The notes beneath the pieces were generated by a model. The model saw nothing but the letters and a program-made list of their open reading frames with translations. It did no database searches and was not told where the DNA came from. The translations under genes and the position numbers were made by a program. Shown here one piece after another: positions 24,037 through 33,487 of a DNA stretch of 64,000 nucleotides. Within the stretch, counting starts at the first letter, position 1. Each line of letters opens with the position of its first letter. Source of the DNA: Brachybacterium sacelli (GTDB lineage: Bacteria > Actinomycetota > Actinomycetes > Actinomycetales > Dermabacteraceae). The stretch spans positions 1,612,001 through 1,676,000 of the forward strand of contig NZ_JAGIOD010000002.1 in NCBI RefSeq assembly GCF_017876545.1. Reading direction: 5' to 3'.

Positions 24037-26239
24037 GAGTGATTCCATTCGGTGAGGGAGGGTCGTGGCGAGCTCGCACGGCGGCGACGGTCGTCTCCGG
24101 ACGCAGGTCGAGCCGCCGAAGGAGCTGCGCGTTCAAGGCGACGACCACGGTGGACAGGGACATGAGGATCGCGCCGACGGACATCGGTAGCACGAACCCG
24201 ATCGGGGCGAGGATCCCGGCTGCGAGCGGCACGGAGATCAGGTTGTAGCCGGCTGCCCACCACAAATTCTGCTTCATCTTCCGATACGCGGCGCGGGAGA
24301 GCTCGATCACCGACAGCACTGAGCGGGGATCGGAGCTGGCCAGCACCACGCCGGCGGAGGCGATCGCGACGTCGGTGCCGGCACCGATGGCGATGCCGAC
24401 ATCGGCCTGGGCGAGGCCGGGGGCGTCGTTGACACCGTCGCCGACCATAGCGACCTTCTTGCCCTCCTTCTGGAGTTGGGCGACCTTTGAGGACTTGTCC
24501 TCGGGTCGCACCCCGGCGAAGATGCGGTCGATGCCGAGCTCGCGGCCGACGCTGTTCGCCACCGCCTCGGCGTCACCGGTGATCATCACGACCTCGACCC
24601 CCAGGCTGTGCAGGGCATCGACGGCCTCGCGAGATTCGGGGCGCACCTCGTCGGAGAGCTTGAGCCCGCCGATGACCTCGCCATCCCGCAGTACGTGGAG
24701 GATGATCGCACCCTCCTCGCGCCAGGACGCGGCCTCCTCGATCTCGCCTGCGCCGGTCTCCTCGAGCAGGCGGGGCCCACCCACGCGGATCAGATGGCCA
24801 TCGACCTGGGCGCTCACGCCCAGAGCCGGGGTGGAACTGATGTCGGTCCCGGAGGGAACCCGCACGCCGTCGGCCTGAGCCTTGCTGACGATGGCGCGCG
24901 CCAGTGGGTGCTCGCTCTCTGCCTCGGCCGCAGCCGCCAATGCCAACACCTCCGCGGCCTCCGCGTGGCGAGGAATGACCTCGGCGAGCACTGGCTCACC
25001 CTTGGTGAGGGTGCCGGTCTTGTCGAACAGGACCGCGTCCACCGTGCGCATGGCCTCCAGAGCCAGGCGATCCTTCACCAGCACGCCACCTCGGGCAGCG
25101 CGCTCCGTGGCGATGGAGACGACCAGAGGGATCGCGAGTCCCAGGGCGTGGGGGCAGGCGATCACCAGCACAGTCACCGTGCGCACCACGGCGGCATCGG
25201 GCATCCCGAGCACCGACCAGACGATTGCGGTGATCACCGCAGCGCCGAGAGCGAACCAGAACAGCCAGGCAGCGGCCGTGTCCGCGATCCGCTGGGCACG
25301 GGACGTAGAGTTCTGCGCCTCGGTCACCAGGCGCTGAATGCCAGCCAGAGCGGTGTCGTCACCGATCGCGGTGACCTCGATGCGCAGGCTGGAGTCCGTG
25401 GCGACCGTGCCCGCCACGACGGAATCTCCGGTGGAACGCCCCACTGGGCGGGACTCGCCGGTGACCATGGACTCGTCCACATCGGCGCGGCCTTCGCGGA
25501 TCGTGCCGTCGGCCGGGACGCTGGCCCCGGGGCGGACGAGGACGAAGTCACCTCGCCGCAGCTCGGTGGGCGAGATGCTCACGAGCTCGTCCCCTTCGAT
25601 GCGTTCTGCCATGTCGGGGAGCAATGCGGCCAGGGAGTCGAGCGCGGACGTGGTCTGGGCGAGGGAACGCATCTCGACCCAGTGCCCCAGCAGCATGATC
25701 ACGATCAGCAGGGCGAGCTCCCACCAGAACTCGAGCTGGTGGTCGAGGATTCCGAGGGTCGCCCCCCAGGAGGCGAAGAACGCCACCGTGATCGCCAGAG
25801 CGATCAGCAGCATCATCCCGGGCTGACGAGAGCGGATCTCGGAGACGGCACCGGTGAGGAACGGGCGACCACCCCAGACGTACATGACGGTGCCGAGGAC
25901 CGGGGCGATCCCTATCGCGCCGGGGACATCGGGAACGTTGTACCCGAGCAGCATCGCGAACATTGGCGAGAACACGACAACTGGGACCGCGATGATCAGG
26001 TTGATCCAGAAAAGCCGCCGGAACTGCCCGACGTGGTCTCCATGACCGGAATGGCCACCATGTCCTGAGTGACCCTCGTGGCCTGAGTGGTCCTCGTGAG
26101 ATGCATGGTCGTTATTCGCGTCGGATGCGTCGTGCTCAGCAATGCCGGTGTGGGCATCATGAGGCGTGGAGGATGGATTAGCGTGCTGCATCCCGGGCTC
26201 TCCGTGGTCGTGACGGTGGGGGTGGTTGCCAGCGTTCAT
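24011..26239 (-). CDS. copB: P1B-type copper ATPase with CPH motif (CopB-like)
   Basis: 742 residues. The first 75 are very rich in His and Asp (HPHRHDHGEPGMQH..., HSGHEGHSGHGGHSGHGDH), a metal-binding tail with no HMA domain. The transmembrane metal motif is ACPHALGLA, the CPH form that defines CopB rather than CopA (CPC). TGES, DKTGTLTKGE with phosphorylated Asp, and GDGVNDAP are intact. CopB-type pumps move Cu(I), Cu(II) or Ag out of the cytosol. It follows a CsoR-like palindrome 12 bases upstream of its ATG. Confidence 0.93.
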   Translation of the reverse strand: MNAGNHPHRHDHGEPGMQHANPSSTPHDAHTGIAEHDASDANNDHASHEDHSGHEGHSGHGGHSGHGDHVGQFRRLFWINLIIAVPVVVFSPMFAMLLGYNVPDVPGAIGIAPVLGTVMYVWGGRPFLTGAVSEIRSRQPGMMLLIALAITVAFFASWGATLGILDHQLEFWWELALLIVIMLLGHWVEMRSLAQTTSALDSLAALLPDMAERIEGDELVSISPTELRRGDFVLVRPGASVPADGTIREGRADVDESMVTGESRPVGRSTGDSVVAGTVATDSSLRIEVTAIGDDTALAGIQRLVTEAQNSTSRAQRIADTAAAWLFWFALGAAVITAIVWSVLGMPDAAVVRTVTVLVIACPHALGLAIPLVVSIATERAARGGVLVKDRLALEAMRTVDAVLFDKTGTLTKGEPVLAEVIPRHAEAAEVLALAAAAEAESEHPLARAIVSKAQADGVRVPSGTDISSTPALGVSAQVDGHLIRVGGPRLLEETGAGEIEEAASWREEGAIILHVLRDGEVIGGLKLSDEVRPESREAVDALHSLGVEVVMITGDAEAVANSVGRELGIDRIFAGVRPEDKSSKVAQLQKEGKKVAMVGDGVNDAPGLAQADVGIAIGAGTDVAIASAGVVLASSDPRSVLSVIELSRAAYRKMKQNLWWAAGYNLISVPLAAGILAPIGFVLPMSVGAILMSLSTVVVALNAQLLRRLDLRPETTVAAVRARHDPPSPNGITHEHSPRVR

Positions 26240-26250
26240 GCATACGACCG

Positions 26251-26269
26251 TATACCCCTAGGGGGTATT
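26251..26269 (-). promoter_or_regulatory. CsoR-like operator of the copB-csoR operon
   Basis: TATACCCCTAGGGGGTATT is a near-perfect inverted repeat of the GTAT-G/C-tract type that CsoR binds. It lies 12 bases upstream of the copB start and overlaps the stop of the upstream FAD gene. Binding there would block the promoter. Its match to the 31329 site supports the assignment. Confidence 0.75.
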
Positions 26270-27451
26270 TGTCGAGAGGTTGGATTCCGCTGGGAGCATC
26301 GGTGCAGTTGAGGTGTGGAGGTGCGGCACGAGAGCCACCACGTCGGGGCCGGCGTCCAAGCCGCTTACTCCAACGAGCTGGCCCGCTCGCCCGTGCGTGA
26401 GGACGAGGGGGCTGGTAGAGAAGGCGCGTGTAGTCCCGAATCGGCCTGTATGTCCAGCAGCGATGTACAGGTGCTGGTGGATCTGTGCGCTGTAGAGGGC
26501 GCGGGGTCGGTAGGGGCCGGGGCCGTCGGCGAGCCCGAGCGAGGCCAGGGCGCTGCGTGCGGCGTGCGCGCCCTGTGCCTCGGCGTCGCTCCAATGATCG
26601 ATGCGCCAGGTCGTGCCGTCAGTCTCGTGGACCGCGACGCCTCCTGCGGCGTAGACGTTTTCGTGGTCTCGGCTGCGCAGCCGAGAATTGACAGCGATCG
26701 CTCCGCCCCAGGGGGAGGGGGATAGCGTGCGCGTTCCGAGGGCGGTGATGGCCAGGTCTGCGGCGATGTCACGGCCGTCGGTGAACTCGGCGTGCAACTC
26801 GCTCTCGACGAGCTCAAGGCGCGTCAGCGCGTGACCGAAATGCGTGTCGACAACGACCCGATGTGCCTAGGAAAGTTGTCCTGCGACCTGGGCGCCGAAG
26901 GCGGTGGCCCCAGGGATGGGCGAAGAGGCGGCGAGTGTGACCCTGCATCCAGCGTCGCTGAGGATTCCCGCGGTCTCGGCTCCGATGAACCCTGTCCCGT
27001 AGATGAGGACCCTTGGGGAGGGCGTGCGGTCGAGGACGGCGCACACACGGAGCGCATCGTCCAGGGAGTGCAGGTGCGTCACCCGTTCGCTCTCCAGGGC
27101 GGCAGGGTCGGTGATACCCGGAGGTAGGTCGCGTGGCGCGCTTCCCGCAGTGACGATCAGCGCGTCATAGTCCACGCGGGCTCCAGAGCGCAGGTGAACG
27201 GTCTGCTCTAGGGGGTCCACCGCCTGGACGCGATCCCGGACTGGCGGAGCGGGCAGTGCTGGCAGATAATCCTGATGGGGTTCGAGGAGGCTAGTGGCGA
27301 CAGCCTTGTTGACCAGGGCGCGGTTATACGGGGTGGTTTCCGTATCGATGATCGCGATTGTCGTGATCCCCTCGTGCTGGGCAAGCTCCCGGACCGCGGC
27401 CGCCCCCGCAGCTCCTGCACCGATGACGAGAACGTGTGCCGTGTCGGGCAT
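26258..27451 (-). pseudogene. FAD/NAD(P)-binding oxidoreductase interrupted by an in-frame amber codon
   Basis: 397 residues in one frame apart from a TAG at 26869-26867 (codon 195). Before it lie HVLVIGAGAAGAAAVREL (FAD site), LIVTAGSAPRDLPPG and VLIYGTGFIGAETAGILSDAG (NAD(P)H site). After it lie LAITALGTRTL and NVYAAGGVAVHETDG (second FAD segment). Everything else is intact, so only this codon breaks the gene. The flanking sequence reads CTTTCCTAGGCA; a CAG glutamine codon there fits the reading. Homologues in copper clusters are putative NAD(P)H-dependent oxidoreductases. Without readthrough the enzyme is inactive. Confidence 0.85.
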
Positions 27452-27473
27452 TGCCGAGCTCCGATCTATATGG

Positions 27474-27509
27474 GGGAGGGGGCGCGCTGCTTGGCAGTGG
27501 CCCCCTCCC
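27474..27509 (-). terminator. Strong hairpin after the YHS gene
   Basis: GGGAGGGGGC and GCCCCCTCCC form a 10-bp stem around a 16-base loop, 16 bases past the YHS stop. It lies between the YHS gene and the FAD gene start at 27451. It could separate the two transcripts; no T-run is visible, so the strength is uncertain. Confidence 0.45.
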
Positions 27510-27524
27510 GCTGAGCGGTGGTGC

Positions 27525-27791
27525 TCAGGCGGCGACGTACTTCTGCGGATCGGCGTCGAACAGAGGGACGCACCCGGTGCAGCACAGCCAGTAACGGGTA
27601 CCTTCGTAGTCGCGGAACAGACCCGCGGACTCGGCGACGCTCTTGACGACGGTCCGGCCCTCCATCACAGGGCAGGTGGCCATGTCGTTCTCCCCGGGGC
27701 CCATGAGGTTCGGGCGCCCCTCGGACTCCACAGGAGCGTGGGAGGTATGGCCGCCGCAGCAGCTGGAGTTCTGATCGGTGGTGTCGTTCAT
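27525..27791 (-). CDS. YHS-domain metal-binding protein
   Basis: 88 residues. The N-terminal tail has CCGGHTSHAPVE, and the C-terminal 50 residues (CPVMEGRTVVKSVAESAGLFRDYEGTRYWLCCTGCVPLFDADPQKYVA) form a YHS domain with cysteines at CPV and CCTGC that could bind metal. YHS proteins are often found beside copper ATPases. A chaperone role toward the neighbouring pumps is inferred. No signal peptide, so cytoplasmic. It sits downstream of copA, 35 bases away. Confidence 0.75.
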   Translation of the reverse strand: MNDTTDQNSSCCGGHTSHAPVESEGRPNLMGPGENDMATCPVMEGRTVVKSVAESAGLFRDYEGTRYWLCCTGCVPLFDADPQKYVAA

Positions 27792-27826
27792 GGGTTTCCT
27801 TCCATAGGGGTTTCGTGCGGGGATGG

Positions 27827-30100
27827 TCAGTTCTTCGCGATGGAGGTGAAGCCTCGCAGGCGGAGGCTGTTGCCCACGACGAAGACGCTGGAGAACGCCA
27901 TCGCGGCACCGGCGAGCATGGGGTTGAGCATGCCGAGCGCAGCGATCGGGATCGCGGCCGTGTTGTAGGCGAAGGCCCAGAACAGGTTGGTCTTGATCGT
28001 GCCGAGGGTCTTGCGGGACAGACGGATGGCATCGACCGCGCTGCGGAGGTCGCCACGTACCAGCGTGATGTCACTGGCCTCGATCGCGACATCGGTACCG
28101 GTTCCCATCGCCAGTCCCAGATCGGCCTGAGCGAGGGCAGGTGCGTCATTGACGCCGTCGCCGACCATCGCGACGCTGCGGCCCTTGCGCTGGAGGCGGG
28201 AGACCACATCGACCTTCTCGGAGGGCAGGACTTCGGCGATGACCTCGTCGATGCCGACCTCGGTGGCGATCTGGCGGGCCACGGCCTCGTTGTCGCCGGT
28301 CAGCAGGATCGGGGTCAGCCCCAGCTCCTTCATCGCGGCGACCGCCTCCGCGCTGGTGGGTTTGACCGTGTCGGCGACCACCAGGATCCCGCGGGCGACT
28401 CCGTCCCAGCCGATGGCGACGACGGTCTTGCCCTGTCCCTCGGCCTCCGTCTTGGCGGCGGCGACCACGGGGCTCAGGGTCATCTGCGTCTCGGCGAGGA
28501 GGCTCTCGCGGCCGACGACGACGGTGCGCCCTTCGACGATGCCGCGCACGCCCTTGCCCTCGATGTTGGTGAAATCCGAGAGTGTCGGGAGTTCGCCGAT
28601 CTCCTGGGTGGCGCCCTTGGCGATTGCTTGGGCGATCGGGTGCTCGGAGGAGTCCTCGACGGCGCCGGCCAGTCGCAGCAGCTCGGCGCGATTGGTGCCT
28701 TCATCGGTGACGACATCGGTGAGAGTCATCTTGCCGGTGGTGACGGTGCCGGTCTTGTCCAGCACCACGGTGTCGACCTTGCGGGTGGACTCGAGCACCT
28801 CGGGGCCCTTGATCAGAACACCCATCTGGGCTCCGCGGCCCGTGCCCACCAGTAGTGCGGTCGGGGTCGCGAGTCCCAGGGCGCAAGGGCAGGCGATGAC
28901 GAGCACGGCGACGGCCGCGGTGAAGGCCGCGGTGACGGGGAACCCGGCGCCGAGCCATGCGCCGAGGGTCAGCGCGGCGACCAGGATCACGATCGGCACG
29001 AAGATCCCGGAGATGCGGTCGGCCAGGCGCTGGACCTCGGCCTTCCCGGTCTGGGCGTCCTCGACGAGCTTCGCCATCTGCGCCAGCTGCGTGTCGGAAC
29101 CGATACGGGTGGCGCGGACCACGAGGCGTCCGCCGGCGTTGACCGTGGCACCGGTGACGGCATCCCCTTCACTCACCTCGACGGGGACCGACTCGCCGGT
29201 GAGCATGGAGGCGTCGACCGCGGAGGTGCCGGAGACGACGGTGCCGTCGGTGGCAATCTTCTCGCCAGGGCGGACGATGAAATCGTCACCCTCCACGAGA
29301 TCGTCGATGGCGATCTTCTGCTCCTGGCCTCCTCGCAGCACGGAGACTTCTTTCGCGCCGAGCTCGAGGAGGGCGCGCAGGGCGGCACCGGCCTGGCGCT
29401 TGGACCGCTTCTCGAAGTAGCGGCCGGCCAGGATGAACATTGTGACGCCCGCACCGACCTCGAGGTAGATGTTCGCCACCCCGTCGGAGGGTGCGATCGT
29501 CAGCTCGAAGGGGTGGGTCATGCCAGGGGTGCCGGCCGTGCCGAAGAACAGGGCGTACAGGGACCACAGCAGGGCGGCGGAGGTGCCCATCGAGATGAGC
29601 GTGTCCATCGTGGCTGCGCCGTGCTTGAGGTTCGTCCAGGCCGCCTTGTGGAAAGGCCAGGCGCCCCACACGATCACCGGGGCCGCGAGCGCGAGCGAGA
29701 GCCACTGCCAGTAGGGGAACTGTAGGGCGGGGATCATCGCCATCGCGATGACCGGGACGGTCAGCACGACCGCACCGATCAGCCGGTGGCGCAGGGAGGT
29801 CAGCTCCGGGTCGGAGCCCTCCGGATCGTCCCCAGGCGTGTTCGCTGAGTCCTTGCCGGTGGCTGGCTTGGGCAGCGCGGCGGTGTATCCAGTCTTTTCG
29901 ACTTCACTGACGAGCAGCTGCGGATCGTAGCCCTCTGGGGCCGTCACCTTGGCTTTCTCGGTGGCGTAGTTGACGGTCGCGGTGATGCCGTCAAGCTTGT
30001 TGAGTTTTCGCTCGATACGGTTCGCGCAGGACGCGCACGTCATCCCGCCGATTTCCAGCTCAATGCCTGCCTCCGCGATAAGTGGTGTTTCGGGGTTCAC
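27827..30100 (-). CDS. copA: Copper-exporting P1B-ATPase with one HMA domain
   Basis: 757 residues. An N-terminal heavy-metal-associated domain has [19 protein letters not shown] (the CxxC Cu(I) site). Eight membrane segments follow with [11 protein letters not shown] (CPC), [13 protein letters not shown] with the phosphorylated Asp, and GDGVNDAP. This is the standard CopA/CtpV-type Cu(I) exporter. It follows copZ and the secreted protein gene on the minus strand. A CCCCAAGGGG core at 30140-30149 resembles a CsoR box but is incomplete. CopZ would deliver the copper; the exported metal meets CueP and the oxidase. Confidence 0.94.
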   Translation of the reverse strand: MNPETPLIAEAGIELEIGGMTCASCANRIERKLNKLDGITATVNYATEKAKVTAPEGYDPQLLVSEVEKTGYTAALPKPATGKDSANTPGDDPEGSDPELTSLRHRLIGAVVLTVPVIAMAMIPALQFPYWQWLSLALAAPVIVWGAWPFHKAAWTNLKHGAATMDTLISMGTSAALLWSLYALFFGTAGTPGMTHPFELTIAPSDGVANIYLEVGAGVTMFILAGRYFEKRSKRQAGAALRALLELGAKEVSVLRGGQEQKIAIDDLVEGDDFIVRPGEKIATDGTVVSGTSAVDASMLTGESVPVEVSEGDAVTGATVNAGGRLVVRATRIGSDTQLAQMAKLVEDAQTGKAEVQRLADRISGIFVPIVILVAALTLGAWLGAGFPVTAAFTAAVAVLVIACPCALGLATPTALLVGTGRGAQMGVLIKGPEVLESTRKVDTVVLDKTGTVTTGKMTLTDVVTDEGTNRAELLRLAGAVEDSSEHPIAQAIAKGATQEIGELPTLSDFTNIEGKGVRGIVEGRTVVVGRESLLAETQMTLSPVVAAAKTEAEGQGKTVVAIGWDGVARGILVVADTVKPTSAEAVAAMKELGLTPILLTGDNEAVARQIATEVGIDEVIAEVLPSEKVDVVSRLQRKGRSVAMVGDGVNDAPALAQADLGLAMGTGTDVAIEASDITLVRGDLRSAVDAIRLSRKTLGTIKTNLFWAFAYNTAAIPIAALGMLNPMLAGAAMAFSSVFVVGNSLRLRGFTSIAKN

Positions 30101-30148
30101 TGCAGGTCCTTTCCGGTCTGTCTTGACGGTCGATCTGGCCCCAAGGGG

Positions 30149-31096
30149 TTAGTGACCATCCGGGTGCGCTCCGGCGCTCTCGTTCTCGGTGCCCTGTTCC
30201 GCCTCGACGACGAACTGCGCAGTGTGCACCTCGCCATCGATCTGGAAGTCAAGGTAGAGGTAATAACGGCCGGCCGTGGGGGCCTCCGCCATGAAGGAGA
30301 TATCCGGGCCGGAGGTCTCCCCGGCAGCAGGGTCCTCGCCCTCGGCGTGGACGTGGAGGTACTCCATGTCGCCCTCGCGCAGAGCAACGAGATGGCCGAA
30401 AGCGCCAAGGTAGGGTTCCAAGTTGGTTGCCGGAGCGCCGTCTTGGGTGACGCTCAGCGTGAGGTCGCTGGATGTCCCGGCAGTCAGGTCCCCGTCCAGA
30501 GTCACCTCGAACCCGTCGACCTCGTCCTTCGCAGAGAGGGGACGGTCGGTGACCGGCGTGAGTTCGCCAACAACGTCAACGGTCCGCGACAGCGTCAGAG
30601 TGTCCTCGCCATCGCCGGTGGGGGCGAAATCGGCATAGATCTTGTACGTACCGGCTTCCTCCCACTGCCAGGGCAGGGACCAGCTCCCGGTGGACGGGTC
30701 CAGCTCCGGGTGCACATGGCGGTATTGGGTGCCGTCGGTGCGGACCACGATCAGGTGCATCTCCTTCTCGTGGGCCTCCTGATATTCCGTGACGGGGCTC
30801 CCGTCGGGCCCGGTGATCGTGTACGCGAGCTCTCCGACCTGCTCAGCGGACTGCGGAGCGGAGACCTCGGACAGCACGTAGCCCTGAGCGGACATCGAGA
30901 CTCCCTTCTGCGGTGTGACCACGGGCTGCGTGCCTGTGGCCTCGTGGCCGGACTCATCGTGCGGGGAGTCGGCAGCCTGCGCTGACCATCGTTCGACGAC
31001 CCGGTCCGGGACGACGGCGCCGGCTGCGACGAAGGCGCCGCCGAAGGTCACTGCGACAGCAGCGCCGTAGGCGATCAGTCGTCCCGCGGCATTCAT
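30149..31096 (-). CDS. Secreted His-rich protein of the copper operon
   Basis: 315 residues. The N-terminus (RLIAYGAAVAVTFGGAFVAAGAVVP) is one hydrophobic segment serving as a signal anchor. The mature part is beta-rich with RHVHPELDPSTGSW, GAFGHLVALREGDMEYLHVHAEGED and a His-rich C-terminus, suggesting metal binding outside the membrane. Proteins of this sort sit beside copZ/copA in actinobacterial copper clusters. Their role is unknown. The ATG overlaps the copZ stop (ATGA), so translation is coupled. Confidence 0.65.
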   Translation of the reverse strand: MNAAGRLIAYGAAVAVTFGGAFVAAGAVVPDRVVERWSAQAADSPHDESGHEATGTQPVVTPQKGVSMSAQGYVLSEVSAPQSAEQVGELAYTITGPDGSPVTEYQEAHEKEMHLIVVRTDGTQYRHVHPELDPSTGSWSLPWQWEEAGTYKIYADFAPTGDGEDTLTLSRTVDVVGELTPVTDRPLSAKDEVDGFEVTLDGDLTAGTSSDLTLSVTQDGAPATNLEPYLGAFGHLVALREGDMEYLHVHAEGEDPAAGETSGPDISFMAEAPTAGRYYLYLDFQIDGEVHTAQFVVEAEQGTENESAGAHPDGH

Positions 31097-31308
31097 CGGG
31101 CCTTGACCGCCGAGTAGCCGGCCTCCTCGACCGCGGTGAGGACCTGTGCGTCATCGAGGGGCTCCTCGGAGGTGACGACGAGGCGGCCCGTCTGGGCGCT
31201 CACCTGGATGTCGCTCACCCCGGAGAGCTCACCGACCTCCTCGCGGACCGACATCTCGCAATGCCCGCAGGTCATTCCGGTCACCTGGTACTCGTTCGTC
31301 GTCGTCAT
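31093..31308 (-). CDS. copZ: CopZ-like copper chaperone
   Basis: 71 residues, a single HMA domain with VTGMTCGHCEMSVREEVGEL (Cu(I) at the CxxC) and a C-terminal EEAGYSAVKAR. It carries Cu(I) in the cytosol to the CopA ATPase encoded 1 kb downstream. It is the first gene of an operon that continues through the secreted protein and copA, preceded by AGAGGAGC and by two CsoR-like palindromes. Confidence 0.93.
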   Translation of the reverse strand: MTTTNEYQVTGMTCGHCEMSVREEVGELSGVSDIQVSAQTGRLVVTSEEPLDDAQVLTAVEEAGYSAVKAR

Positions 31309-31328
31309 GATCGTGCTCCTCTAGTCTG

Positions 31329-31347
31329 GATACCCCCAAGGGGTATC
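31329..31347 (-). promoter_or_regulatory. CsoR-like operator 1 of copZ-copA
   Basis: GATACCCCCAAGGGGTATC is a 19-base near-perfect inverted repeat 20 bases upstream of the copZ start. It matches the site at 26251 in outline. It should be a CsoR binding site that keeps copZ-copA silent without copper. Confidence 0.75.
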
Positions 31348-31363
31348 GGTTCAGGGTTGAGGC

Positions 31364-31381
31364 TATACCCCCTCCCGGTAT
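31364..31381 (-). promoter_or_regulatory. CsoR-like operator 2 of copZ-copA
   Basis: TATACCCCCTCCCGGTAT is a second, poorer palindrome 16 bases beyond operator 1. Two adjacent boxes give room for cooperative CsoR binding. The C-tract on one side and the shortened right arm weaken the match. Confidence 0.5.
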
Positions 31382-31503
31382 CGCGCAAGCAATTCGGTTG
31401 CGTGTCGGGGGCGCGTATCCGTGGGATGCAAGGGGCGGCCGACGGCGGATGCAGGGTCTCTCCGAACACGGGCAGCAACCGGCTCTCGCTCCTGCCAAGC
31501 AAG

Positions 31504-31541
31504 AGGTCCCCGACGTCTGCCTCCTTCGACGTCGGGGACCT
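31504..31541 (-). terminator. Hairpin ending the multicopper-oxidase operon
   Basis: AGGTCCCCGACGT and ACGTCGGGGACCT form a 13-bp perfect stem with a 12-base loop, 13 bases past the oxidase stop. It separates the oxidase operon from the copZ promoter region. No clear T-run follows on the minus strand. Confidence 0.65.
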
Positions 31542-31553
31542 GAACGATCGGCG

Positions 31554-33056
31554 TCAGGACGCGTAGTCGATACCGGTCATCATGCCGGTCTCCTGGTGGT
31601 ATGCGTTGTGGCAGTGCGCTGCCCACCGACCCGGATTGTCCGCATCGAAGTCGAGTTCGACCGATTCCATGGGTGCCAGCAGCACGGTGTCATTCCGGAG
31701 TCCCGACGGCAGGGCGAAGGTGTGGCCGTGGATGTGGAGGGGGTGGCTCATCATCGTCTGGTTGGTCGCGCTGATACGGACCCGCTGTCCCTCGCGGATG
31801 CTGAGCGGAGTGTTCTGCCCGTAGGGCGCTCCGTTGATGGCCCACTGATAGGGCTGCATTGAGCCTTGGAAGGCGAGCTCGAGCTCGGTGTCGACGGCGC
31901 GGTCCTCGAGTCGCGCGGCCTCGGCCGGTTCCAGAGTGGATCCGATGAGGACGTCCTCGTCGAGTTCCCGGACCTGGGCGTCCGGAGCGGGAGTGGAACC
32001 GGAGCCGGTCTTCAGCACGGCGAGCCCTTGACCGCCGCTGGACTTCCCGACGGGACGCGCCACCAGAGGGAACATGCCGTCCTTCACCGTGACCACCACG
32101 TCGTAGCGCTCGCCCATGCCGAGGTAGAGCCCCTTGGCGGTGACCGGTTCGACGGCGAATCCGTCCGAGTGGGTGACGGAGAGATCGTGGTCTCCGAGTG
32201 CGAGGGCGAAGATGGTGTCGGCGGAGGCATTGATCAAGCGGATGCGCACGCGCTGGCCGGGCTTCGCCTCGAATGTCTCCGGCGCTTCGGGAACTCGGCC
32301 GTTGATGAGGAAGTGGGGGTAGGTCACGTCACCGGCGTCGCCCCAGGGCTCATCACCCATCGGCATGTCGCCATGGTTAATGACGGCGGATCCGCCGTCG
32401 CCCATGGGCATGTCGCCATCGTCCATACCGCCGGCATCCTAGGGACCGGAGCCGGTCAGCGCGGCCAGGACCTCGTCGGGTGTTTGCCCGGTGCCATCGA
32501 TCCAGTCATCGAGGGTCACGATCCATTCCGCGTCGTAGTCACCGGGTTCGTCGGGATCGTCGATGATCAGCGGGGCGTAGAGCCCGCGGTCGAGCTGCAG
32601 GCCGACGTGGGAGTGGAGGAAGTAGGTGCCGGGGTCGGGGGCGACGAACTCGTAGGTGAAGGAGGTATCCGGCTCGACCGGGTCCTGCGTCATCCCCGGC
32701 ACCCCGTCTGCCGCGTTGTGCAGCCGGATCCCGTGCCAGTGGATCGTGGAGGTCTCGGGCAGGCGGTTCTCGAGCGTGATGCGCAGCAGATCGCCGGCCG
32801 TGGCCCGGATCAGCGGCCCGGGGAGGTTCTCGCCGTAGGCCCAGGTTGAGACCGTCTTCCCTCCAAGATCCACGATCGTCGGGGCCGCGGTAAGGGTCTG
32901 GGTGACGACGTTCTGACCGGCGTTCGGAGTCAGCACAGGAGGCGGCGAAAAAGTTCCTGCTTCGGTCGGGGCGGTGCGGTTGCCACATGCGGCGAGCGTC
33001 AGAGCTGCCGCGCCGAGACCCCCGGTGAACACGGTGCGGCGGGAAATACTCTTCAC
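31554..33056 (-). pseudogene. Multicopper oxidase (CueO/CopA-type) interrupted by an in-frame amber codon
   Basis: 500 codons in one frame broken by TAG at 32441-32439 (codon 206). The N-terminus SRRTVFTGGLGAAALTLAACG combines a twin-arginine signal and a lipobox. Copper-ligand motifs are complete: STIHWHGIRL and FLHSHVG in the first half; HPLHIHGHTF and HCHNAYHQETGM in the second. CCC TAG GAT is the only lesion; it sits in a Met/Asp-rich linker (DDGDMPMGDGG) between the cupredoxin halves. The oxidase would turn Cu(I) into Cu(II) outside the cell. Without readthrough only a dead N-terminal half is made. Confidence 0.88.
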
Positions 33057-33325
33057 AGGCGCAGTCCTTCTGAGTTGAGGGGAGGATTTTGCGGTCGAAA
33101 GACGTCCATGACCAGTTGTCGCTGCTGCTCGAACTCGTCGACCGAGATCTCACCTCGGGCGAGACGCAGTGAAAGTTCCCCGATGGCCTCGTTCTCATCC
33201 CGAGTGCGTCGGGGGCGCCCGGGCAGCACGGTGCGTGCCAGCAGCAGCGCTGGGGCCCAGAGGAGAACGACGAGACCGGCGACCATCGCCCACATCAGCC
33301 ACGACATCGCATCGGTCGGCATCAT
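33053..33325 (-). CDS. SHOCT-domain small membrane protein
   Basis: 90 residues from an ATG at 33325 (a second ATG follows at 33322). One membrane helix (WLMWAMVAGLVVLLWAPALLLA) is followed by a cytosolic short C-terminal (SHOCT) motif: NEAIGELSLRLARGEISVDEFEQQRQLVMD. Its start overlaps no gene, but its stop overlaps the oxidase start (ATGA). Such proteins sit beside copper genes in several actinobacteria; the role is unknown. It is transcribed with the oxidase and away from the divergent response regulator. Confidence 0.8.
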   Translation of the reverse strand: MMPTDAMSWLMWAMVAGLVVLLWAPALLLARTVLPGRPRRTRDENEAIGELSLRLARGEISVDEFEQQRQLVMDVFRPQNPPLNSEGLRL

Positions 33326-33487
33326 CGAGCGGCTCCCTTGGTCGAGTACGTACGCGACACGGTCCCCACCAGGTTCCCCCGGGGCGGTCGAAGTTCTCGT
33401 CGAGAGTTCCTCAAGATCTGGTCCAGATAGTCCGCCTGCACCTCCGTAGACGCGCGGTGTCCAGGAACGGAGACCAGACTGGAGCTC

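Noticed and set aside
26867..32441. TAG as a sense codon for pyrrolysine or another amino acid
   Set aside because: No PylT-like tRNA or PylB-D genes were seen and both sites fit simple C-to-T mutations. Kept only as an unlikely alternative in the findings.
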